The notes under the pieces were generated by a model. That model was not told the origin of the DNA, ran no database searches, and saw nothing but the letters and a program-made list of their open reading frames with translations. A stretch of DNA of 8,612 nt from DATECU01 sp035286745 (GTDB taxonomy: Bacteria; Acidobacteriota; Vicinamibacteria; Fen-336), in assembly GCA_035286745.1 (NCBI GenBank), contig DATECU010000289.1, positions 1-8,612 on the forward strand, written 5' to 3'. Positions 1 to 6,058 of the stretch are shown here, one piece after another (position 1 is the first letter of the stretch; each line of letters begins with the position of its first letter). A program made the translations under genes and the position numbers.

Positions 1-942
1 CTCCCGGAGGGCCGCCTCCTGGAGCATCTCGATCAGGGGTCGTTCGGCGCGGCCTTCCTTCAGCCAGCCCAGGGTGATCGCCGCCGTGGAGCGGTTCTGG
101 GGGTCCTCGTCCTCCAGCATGGCGAGCAGGTGGGACACCAGATCGGCTCGACGCAGCGCCGCCTGCACCTCGGGATCTAGGCTCTCGCCGCCGGCGGTGG
201 CCCGCTGTTCGATGGCCACCACCGCCTGGATGGCCGCGTTCCGGAGCCCCGGGTCGGGGTCGGAGAGGTAGGGAATGAGGCGGGGCAGCAACTCTCGGCC
301 CGCCAGCCGACCTAACGCCTGAATGACGGGGCCGCGCAACAACTCGTCGGAGAGAAGCTCCAGCAGGGCGGGAGCCGACGCCGGATCGCCGATCTCGGCC
401 AGCGCCGAGACCGCCGGATACTGGAGCCAGGGCTCGTCGCGGAGCGCCGCCACCAGCGGCCTGACCGCCCGCGGATCCCCGATCTGGCCCAAACTGGTGG
501 CCGCCGCGTGACGGACGTTGATGTCGCCGTCGGTCAAGGCCGCAATCAACGCCGCCACCGCGTCCTGGTCCTTGCGGGCTCCCAGCATCACGGCCGCGAA
601 GTTGCGCACCTCTTCGTCTTGGTCCTGGAGCAGACCGAGCAGGGCCAGGCTCGCGGAGGTGCCCAGCTTGACGTAGATCTCCATGGCCGCGTTGCGCTGG
701 GCCGCGTCCTCATGGTTGCGCAGGGCGGTCTCCAGGGCCGGCAACAGCGCCGCTTCCGGAAGGCGGGTCATCACCTCGACCGCAGTCTGTCGCACCGACC
801 AGCTCTCGTCGCCCACCGCCAGGAGCAGGGCGGGGATGGCTTCGGTCCGCCCCTCGCGGCCCAGTTCCTCCACCAGCCGGCGGCGGGTGGACTCCTCGCC
901 CTCGCGAAGGGCGGCCAGCGTGGCAGCCAGGTCCCAGCTCAT
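1..942 (-). CDS. HEAT-repeat protein, C-terminus cut off by window edge
   Basis: The minus strand reads open from an ATG at 942 to base 1 with no stop, giving 314 residues of a longer protein. After a short N-terminal segment, about eight to nine degenerate helix-turn-helix repeats of roughly 31 residues follow from about residue 35. Each has a HEAT/PBS-lyase-like pattern: a leucine-rich helix, a D-x-D/E turn, then a V-R-x-x-A-A helix (for example DEEVRNFAAVMLG at 109-121, DGDINVRHAAATSLGQIGDP at 138-157). No signal peptide, membrane segment or catalytic motif is visible, so a cytoplasmic protein-binding scaffold is the best reading. An in-frame TGA at 970-972 leaves ATG 942 as the only good start, though no clear Shine-Dalgarno precedes it. 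It starts 50 nt after the MCP stop and is probably the next operon gene. A known parallel is the HEAT protein Cpc7 of the Myxococcus xanthus Che7 cluster, which binds a CheY; the same role here is inference. Confidence 0.9.
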   Translation of the reverse strand, partial: MSWDLAATLAALREGEESTRRRLVEELGREGRTEAIPALLLAVGDESWSVRQTAVEVMTRLPEAALLPALETALRNHEDAAQRNAAMEIYVKLGTSASLALLGLLQDQDEEVRNFAAVMLGARKDQDAVAALIAALTDGDINVRHAAATSLGQIGDPRAVRPLVAALRDEPWLQYPAVSALAEIGDPASAPALLELLSDELLRGPVIQALGRLAGRELLPRLIPYLSDPDPGLRNAAIQAVVAIEQRATAGGESLDPEVQAALRRADLVSHLLAMLEDEDPQNRSTAAITLGWLKEGRAERPLIEMLQEAALRE

Positions 943-992
943 GGTGCTGCGAAACCGTTCAACACAGGTTCAGATACCGTTGGACGCAGTCG

Positions 993-3329
993 TCAGCTCA
1001 CCTTGAAGACGGAGACCAGCTTGGCCAGGTTCTCCGCCTGCTGGGCCAGGTTGACGGTGGCCCGGGACATCTCCTCCACCGTGCCCAGGTTGTCGCGGGC
1101 GATCTCCGAGATGTTCTCCATCGCCTTCACCACCAGCTCGCCGCCGCGCTTCTGCTCGGAGGTGGCGTAGGAGACCTGCTGGGTCATGCGGTTCATGCTC
1201 TCCACCGCCCGCACGATCTGCCGGCTGCCTTCGGCTTGCTCCTTGGTGCCGATGTTCACCTGGGAGGCGATCTTGTTCATGTTCTCGATGGCCACCCGCA
1301 CCTGACGGCCGCCGGCGGCCTGCTCCTTGGTGGAGTAGGCGGCCTGGGTCATGATCCGGGTGATGTTCTCCATGGCCTCCCGGATCTGCTTGGAGCCCTC
1401 GGCCTGCTCACGGACCGCGGTCGCCACCTGGTCGGTGGCGGTGTTCATGGCGGAGACCGTCTCCAAGACCTCGGTCGCCGCCCGCGACTGGCGGGTGGTG
1501 GCGGAGGCGATCCGGCCCATGAGCTGGCTGGAGGTGCCCACCGAGTCGATGATGCTGCGCAAGGCCAGCCCCGCCTTGTCGGCCAGGGTAATGCCCTCCT
1601 TGGTCTCGGCGGCGCCCGCCTTGGCGGTGTCCACCGCGTCGGTGGTCTCCTGCTGCACCTGACGAATGACCTCGCCGATTTCCTTGGTGGCCTCCACCGA
1701 GCGCTCGGCCAGCTTGCGGACCTCGTCGGCCACCACCGCGAAGCCGCGGCCGGCTTCGCCGGCGCGGGCGGCCTCGATGGCCGCGTTCAGGGCCAGGAGG
1801 TTGGTCTGGTCGGCGATCTCCTCGATCACCTCCAGGATCTTGCCGATCTCCTGGGAGCGCTTGCCCAGGCCCACGATCACCCGGGCCGTGTTCTCCATGG
1901 TCTCGGAGATGGTCTTCATGCCGGCGATGGTGCGCCCCACCGCCTCGTCGCCGGAGCGGGCGTCCTCCTGGGCCTTCTTGCTGATGCGGTCGGCTTCGTC
2001 GGCGATCTTGGCCACCTCGCTGACCGCCGAGGCCATGTCGGACGCGGTCTGGCTGGCCTTGTGAGCGGCCTGGGTGAGGGACTCCGCGTTGCGGGCGACC
2101 TGAGCGATGAAGGTGGTCATCTCCTCGACGGTGGCCGAGGTCTCGGTGGCGGTGCCGGCCAGGCTCTCCAGGTTCCGGGCCATCTGGTCGATGGAAACGA
2201 TCATCTCCTCCACGGTGGCCGAGGTCTCGGTGACGGTGGTGGCCAGGGTCTGGCTGGAGCGGGCCATCTGCTCGATGGAGGCCCCCATCTGGGTGATGGA
2301 GCTGGAGGTCTCCTCCACGTGGGTGGCCAGGCTTTGCGCGTTAGCTGCTACCGTCTGAATGGAGGCTGCCATCTCCTCCATGGACGTGGATGTCTCCTCC
2401 GCCGCCTGGGCCTGGCTCTGCGCACCCTGGGTGATGAGCTTGGCGTTGGCCGAGATCTCGCCGGCCGAGGACGCCACCTGGACCGAGGCTTCCTGGATGT
2501 TGTCCACCACCTTGCGCAAGTTGCCCACCATCTCGCGCAGGCTGCCCGCCAGGATGCCCATCTCGTCGCCGCTGTCGATGGCGACCTGGGTGGTGAGGTC
2601 GCCCTTGGCCACTCCGCTGGCCAGGTCGACCATATGGCGCACCGGACGCAGCCACCGTCCGGCCAAGAACCAGCCGACGGTGCTACCGAAGCCAACCAGA
2701 GCCAGCGCCACCAGGACCGTCCTGAGCAGCACGCCCCGTTGCCGGCTCACCAGGTGCCGCTTGCTGATGATGATCTCGACCCCGCCCTTCTGCTCGTCGC
2801 TCCTAGTCGCGGTTGCGGCGCCCAGGCCCAGCTCGGCCGCCATGTCGCCACCGGTGGCGGTAGGCGGGGTGACCACCGGGGCCCGGAACAGGATCACCTC
2901 CTCGCCCTTGGAGGTCATCGCGTCCATCTGCTCCATTTCCTTGGCCGCGTTCTTGGGCAGGTCCTGGGTTCTGACCACCTCGCCGGTCTGCACCAGGATC
3001 TGTCCCTTGGCATCGCGGATGGCGGCCCCCAGGATGTCGGTGGCGCCCGCGGCGGCCGGCGTCTTCTCCGCCTTCTTCTCGGCACCCGCCGAGAGAGCGT
3101 TCTCCATCTGGGCGATCAGGATCGGCTTGTCCTCGGTCAGGATGCCGAAGTAGCTGTTGAGCGCCAGGTTCTGGGCAATGTAGCGGCCTCGCTTCACCAC
3201 CTCCTCGCGCAGCAGCGCGTTGGTGCTGGCGTAGGAGTAGATGGCCGAAGCCCCGCCCATGAGCAGGGTGACTCCCACCACCAGGGTGAGGAGTTTGGTG
3301 CGAATCGACAAGGAACTGAGACTCGGCAT
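993..3329 (-). CDS. Transmembrane methyl-accepting chemotaxis protein with very long repeat-built hairpin
   Basis: A 778-residue chemoreceptor. Residues 12-34 form TM1, about 35-198 a periplasmic sensor (single-Cache/CHASE8-like by general pattern, uncertain), 200-224 TM2, and about 222-275 a HAMP domain with the DExG motif (D255-G258). The rest is a coiled-coil hairpin with the highly conserved tip at about 504-544 (ADQTNLLALNAAIEAARAG, then GRGFAVVADEVRKLAE). Five consecutive 28-residue (four-heptad) units fill 311-450, and five mirrored ones (the first degenerate) fill 612-751. Each arm spans about 35 heptads, far longer than E. coli Tsr. Ser/Thr/Ala-flanked EE and EQ pairs recur once per repeat and resemble methylation sites. 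There is no CheR-tethering pentapeptide; the protein ends LVSVFKVS. ATG 3329 is preferred over the upstream GTG at 3362 because GGAGGAGGAG lies just before it and the GTG start would overlap the preceding stop. It would sense a periplasmic ligand and control CheA. Confidence 0.97.
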   Translation of the reverse strand: MPSLSSLSIRTKLLTLVVGVTLLMGGASAIYSYASTNALLREEVVKRGRYIAQNLALNSYFGILTEDKPILIAQMENALSAGAEKKAEKTPAAAGATDILGAAIRDAKGQILVQTGEVVRTQDLPKNAAKEMEQMDAMTSKGEEVILFRAPVVTPPTATGGDMAAELGLGAATATRSDEQKGGVEIIISKRHLVSRQRGVLLRTVLVALALVGFGSTVGWFLAGRWLRPVRHMVDLASGVAKGDLTTQVAIDSGDEMGILAGSLREMVGNLRKVVDNIQEASVQVASSAGEISANAKLITQGAQSQAQAAEETSTSMEEMAASIQTVAANAQSLATHVEETSSSITQMGASIEQMARSSQTLATTVTETSATVEEMIVSIDQMARNLESLAGTATETSATVEEMTTFIAQVARNAESLTQAAHKASQTASDMASAVSEVAKIADEADRISKKAQEDARSGDEAVGRTIAGMKTISETMENTARVIVGLGKRSQEIGKILEVIEEIADQTNLLALNAAIEAARAGEAGRGFAVVADEVRKLAERSVEATKEIGEVIRQVQQETTDAVDTAKAGAAETKEGITLADKAGLALRSIIDSVGTSSQLMGRIASATTRQSRAATEVLETVSAMNTATDQVATAVREQAEGSKQIREAMENITRIMTQAAYSTKEQAAGGRQVRVAIENMNKIASQVNIGTKEQAEGSRQIVRAVESMNRMTQQVSYATSEQKRGGELVVKAMENISEIARDNLGTVEEMSRATVNLAQQAENLAKLVSVFKVS

Positions 3330-3333
3330 GGAA

Positions 3334-3343
3334 CTCCTCCTCC
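3334..3343 (-). promoter_or_regulatory. Strong ribosome binding site of the MCP gene
   Basis: The minus strand reads GGAGGAGGAG followed by TTCC and ATG. The AGGAGG core is 6 nt from the ATG at 3329, close to ideal. This decides the start codon in favour of ATG 3329 over the in-frame GTG 33 nt upstream, and predicts strong translation of the receptor relative to neighbours with weaker sites. Confidence 0.85.
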
Positions 3344-3361
3344 GGGGTTGCCGGAGCGGCA

Positions 3362-4279
3362 CTAGAGCTTCTTGTTGGCAGCGCTCAAAGCAGAGGGGGG
3401 GATCTCGATCTTGAGGCGCGCCGCGATCTTGGTGTTGATCACCAGTTCAGCCTGGGGGACCACCTGTTCGATCCTGCCCTTTTCCCCGGAGGCGATGCGG
3501 TTCACCAGCTCCCCCGCCTGCTCGCCAATGGACACGAAGCTGGGCCCGTTGCTGACCAGGGCGCCCTCGTTGACCAGAGCCGCGGAGAAACCGTAGACGG
3601 GCTTGCCCGCCTTCAAGGTCTCGGTGAGCAGGAAGCGGCGCGACTCGTCGGCCATGATGAGCGGCTCCGGCGGCATCCAGAGCGCGTCCACCGCCTCCTC
3701 TCCGCTGAGCAGGGCTCGCAGGGCTTGCGGGATGTCCCGGTCGGAGGCTATGGGCTTGGCCACCAGGGCCAGGCGGACCAGCCCAGCCGCCTTCAGGGCT
3801 TCCTGCACCAGGCGGCCGGTGTTGTCCTCGTTGTAGATCACGCCGATGCGGACGCCTCGGGGATTCACCAAACGGAAGGCCGCCAACTGGTTCCGGACGG
3901 GAATCGAGAAGCTGACCCCGGTGATGTTGCCCCCGGTCAGTCCCAGCTTGGCCGGGTCTTGAACCATGCCTATGACCAGCGGAGCCTCCGGCAACAGATC
4001 GCGCGCCAGTTGCGCGGCCAGGGGCCCCAGGGCCACCAGGATCACCGGCCGGCCCTTGAGACCACCCAGGACCCGCTCCCCTTCAGCGCGATCGCCGCGG
4101 AGGTCGTGCTCGGTCAACTGGTGAGAGGCGGTGGCCCGCCGCAGGGCATCGATGGTGGGACGCCAGGCGGCGACCTCCTGGCTCTTCAGGATCGCCACCT
4201 CCGCTGCGGACGCCCCGCCCGCCGGCACCAGCACCGCCAGGGCGAGCCCCCATCCGAGACCGCGTCTTGCTCTCTTCAT
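3362..4279 (-). CDS. Secreted ABC-type substrate-binding protein (ABC_sub_bind/DUF534-like), orphan
   Basis: A 305-residue protein with a Sec signal peptide: positive MKRARRG, hydrophobic core 8-20, and an ASA cleavage site giving a likely cut after residue 25. There is no lipobox cysteine, so it is probably soluble in the periplasm. Family signatures of the ABC_sub_bind (PF04392-type) proteins are present: GGNITGVSFSIPV at 116-128, then a V-R-I-G-V-I-Y-N strand at 143-150, KPVYGFSAALVNEGAL at 226-241, and a C-terminal LVINTKIAARLKIEIP at 279-294. Family members bind small ligands such as amino acids for ABC import, but no permease or ATPase gene of a transporter is in this window. It sits 17 nt after the cheW stop and 32 nt before the MCP ATG, so it may present a ligand to that receptor (inference). 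ATG 4279 is chosen; the in-frame TTG at 4300 would overlap the cheW stop. AAGGAG lies 12 nt upstream of the ATG, rather far. Confidence 0.9.
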   Translation of the reverse strand: MKRARRGLGWGLALAVLVPAGGASAAEVAILKSQEVAAWRPTIDALRRATASHQLTEHDLRGDRAEGERVLGGLKGRPVILVALGPLAAQLARDLLPEAPLVIGMVQDPAKLGLTGGNITGVSFSIPVRNQLAAFRLVNPRGVRIGVIYNEDNTGRLVQEALKAAGLVRLALVAKPIASDRDIPQALRALLSGEEAVDALWMPPEPLIMADESRRFLLTETLKAGKPVYGFSAALVNEGALVSNGPSFVSIGEQAGELVNRIASGEKGRIEQVVPQAELVINTKIAARLKIEIPPSALSAANKKL

Positions 4280-4296
4280 GCCGTCACCAGTCTCCT

Positions 4297-5163
4297 TCAA
4301 GAGGTGGCCTGAGAAGCTTCCTTGAGCTCCAAGGAGAGCACCTTTTCGAGATCCATGAGGATGATCAGCCGGTCGGTCAGCTTGGCCACGCCGCGAATGG
4401 CGTGGCTGTCGATCTCCGACACCTCATCGGGGGCGGCCTCGATGCTGCTGAGCGGCACCCGGAGCACCTGGGAGGCTCCGTCCACCAAGAGCCCCACCTG
4501 ACGGTCCTTGAGCTTGACCACCACGATCCGGGCCGGGCGCGACGAGACGTCCACCTCACCCACCCCCAGCTTCCTCTTGAGATCGATCACCGGGATGATG
4601 CGACCCCGCAGGTTGATCACTCCCTTGATGAACTCGGGCGCCCGGGGAACCTGGGTGATCTCGCTGACCCGGATGATCTCCTGCACCAAACGAACATCCA
4701 CCCCGTACTCCTCCCTGGCCAGGAAGAAGGTGGCCAGGTGCTCGGCGGCCTCCACCGCCTTGCGCTCTTCCCGGAGCGGGGTGGCGAAGAAGGAGATGGC
4801 GTGGGCCCGCGCCTCGGCGTTTGCGACCGCCGGCAAGGCGGGCTGGGTCTTCTCGGGGACCGGCGGGCTGGGGGCGGGTGTCACCTCGGCGGCCTGGGCC
4901 ATGGCCAGGATGTCTTCGGCCAAACCGGAGGACGGAAGCGACATCCGGCCCGGCTTCTCGGCGGCCGGGCGCTCGACGTCTTCCTCGCGAAAGCCGAAGC
5001 TCTCGTCCTTGGCGACCCAGGCCCCGGTGGCTGCCGGCTCCGGGGCCTCGATCGCCCGGGACCGGGAGGGCGGCGGCGCCTCAGGCGGCCGGACCGGGTC
5101 CGGGGCCTTGGGTGCGGGCTCCGCTTTTCGCGCGCGCTTCCGAGCGTCGGACATGCGCCCCAT
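4297..5163 (-). CDS. cheW: CheW-family coupling protein with long disordered N-terminal extension
   Basis: A 288-residue protein whose C-terminal half (about 143-281) is a complete CheW domain. It includes ATFFLAREEYGVDVRLVQEI at 144-163, P173-R174-A175-P176-E177-F178-I179-K180-G181, the conserved NLRG at 184-187 and PVIDLKRKLG at 191-200. CheW couples receptors to the CheA P5 domain in the cytoplasmic array. Residues 1-140 are unusual: a basic start, then Pro/Ala/Glu-rich low-complexity sequence typical of a disordered tether. Two short conserved-looking islands stand out, W49-to-E64 (acidic/aromatic) and SSGLAEDILAMAQAA at 78-92 (amphipathic helix). E. coli CheW is only about 167 residues and lacks this. 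ATG 5163 has GAGGAG 8 nt upstream and lies one base after the ATPase stop (TAAGATG), indicating coupling; a second ATG at 5154 is possible. Confidence 0.95.
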   Translation of the reverse strand: MGRMSDARKRARKAEPAPKAPDPVRPPEAPPPSRSRAIEAPEPAATGAWVAKDESFGFREEDVERPAAEKPGRMSLPSSGLAEDILAMAQAAEVTPAPSPPVPEKTQPALPAVANAEARAHAISFFATPLREERKAVEAAEHLATFFLAREEYGVDVRLVQEIIRVSEITQVPRAPEFIKGVINLRGRIIPVIDLKRKLGVGEVDVSSRPARIVVVKLKDRQVGLLVDGASQVLRVPLSSIEAAPDEVSEIDSHAIRGVAKLTDRLIILMDLEKVLSLELKEASQATS

Positions 5164-5164
5164 C

Positions 5165-6058
5165 TTATCGGCTCCTCGTCTTCGCCATCACCAGGGGTTT
5201 ACCCTGGGCCAACGGCCCCCGCACCGGGCGCAGGGGGCCGCGACCCATGTGCATGACGAACGGCTGGTCCTCGCAGGCCGCCGCCATCTCCACTTCGTCC
5301 ACCAGTCGAGACCCCCGGGCCATGCCCTCGATCAGGGCCTGGGTGGCCAGGTGGTTGATGACCCGGGGCACCCCGCCGGAGGCGGCATGGAGGAGCCTCA
5401 CCGCAGCCTCGGTGAAGAGGCGGCGTTCGGCACCGGCGATACTCAGGCGGTGATCCAGGTAGGCGCCGGTGTCTTCGACGGTCAGCGGCAGCAGGTGAAA
5501 ATGAGCCCCGATGCGCTGGGTCAGCGCTCGATAGGCGCGCCGCTTGAGCAGCCGCTCCCTTAACTCCGGCTGGCCGGAGAGCACCACCGCGATCAGGTTG
5601 CGGTCGTCGAGCTGGAAGTTGGTGAGCAGCCGGATCTCTTCGAAGGTGGCCTTGCCGGGGATCAGGTGTGCCTCGTCCACGATCAAGAGGGCCGCCTTGC
5701 CCTCGGCGTCCAGGTCCAGCAGCCGGCCGTGGATCTGTTCCAGAAGCTCCCCCACTCGGCTGGCGGGCTCGGGGATATCCAGCTCGCTGGCCACCGTCCA
5801 CAAGAACTGGCTGGGCGAGAGTCGCGGGTTCAGCACCATGGCCACCTGGTAGAGGGGAGGCAGCCGGTCCAGGAGGGCCCGCGTCAGCAGCGTCTTGCCG
5901 GAGCCCACCTCGCCGCTCAGCAGGGCCAGCTCCCTCTCCTCCACCGCGTAGAGAAGCTGTTCGAGCGCCTCCTCGTAGGCCTGGTTCAAGAACAGGTAGC
6001 GAGGATCGGGGGTCTTCTTGAAGGGCTTCTCGCGGAGGCCGTAGTAGTCCTCGAACAT
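5165..6058 (-). CDS. ExeA/GspA-like AAA+ ATPase within chemosensory operon
   Basis: A 297-residue cytoplasmic ATPase. It begins with the N-terminal signature of ExeA/GspA-type AAA ATPases (YYGLREKPFKKTPDPRYLF, residues 5-23). Walker A follows as GEVGSGKT (49-56), Walker B as ALLIVDEAH (123-131), a sensor-1-like VVLSGQPEL (158-166), an arginine-finger-like QRIG (181-184) and a C-terminal lid helix region (about 217-245, SGGVPRVINHLA). All ATP-binding residues look intact. Secretion ExeA/GspA proteins continue into a transmembrane segment and peptidoglycan-binding domain; this one stops after a short basic tail, so it is a soluble stand-alone ATPase. Its ATG overlaps the cheA stop as TAATG, implying translational coupling. 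Position between kinase and adaptor suggests work on the chemosensory complex, such as assembly, remodelling or localisation, but that is inference. Transposition-type TniB ATPases share the fold; no transposase accompanies it. Confidence 0.92.
   Translation of the reverse strand: MFEDYYGLREKPFKKTPDPRYLFLNQAYEEALEQLLYAVEERELALLSGEVGSGKTLLTRALLDRLPPLYQVAMVLNPRLSPSQFLWTVASELDIPEPASRVGELLEQIHGRLLDLDAEGKAALLIVDEAHLIPGKATFEEIRLLTNFQLDDRNLIAVVLSGQPELRERLLKRRAYRALTQRIGAHFHLLPLTVEDTGAYLDHRLSIAGAERRLFTEAAVRLLHAASGGVPRVINHLATQALIEGMARGSRLVDEVEMAAACEDQPFVMHMGRGPLRPVRGPLAQGKPLVMAKTRSR

Noticed and set aside
943..992. Possible terminator or promoter between the MCP and HEAT genes
   Set aside because: Only short weak complementarity (AACC/GGTT) and no U-tract or spaced -35/-10 pair; treated as plain intergenic spacer.
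508..1170. Plus-strand 220-codon frame crossing the HEAT/MCP junction
   Set aside because: Overlaps two supported minus-strand genes and its composition is that of an antisense frame.
1077..2399. Repeated 84-bp DNA as a CRISPR or tandem satellite
   Set aside because: The periodicity is in the coding frame and follows a 28-residue coiled-coil repeat of the receptor, with no spacer structure.
3330..3362. GTG start at 3362 adding 11 residues to the MCP
   Set aside because: The strong GGAGGAGGAG sits inside this segment just before ATG 3329, and the added residues are Arg/Pro-rich without family support.
1236..3365. Plus-strand open frame of 709 codons opposite the MCP
   Set aside because: It is antisense to a clear chemoreceptor; its product is a His/Gly/Leu-rich, repetitive mirror of the MCP codons with no recognisable domain, as expected in GC-rich DNA.
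5165..6058. TniB-like transposition ATPase or sign of a mobile element
   Set aside because: No transposase, inverted repeats or target duplications; tight coupling to cheA and cheW argues for an operon member.
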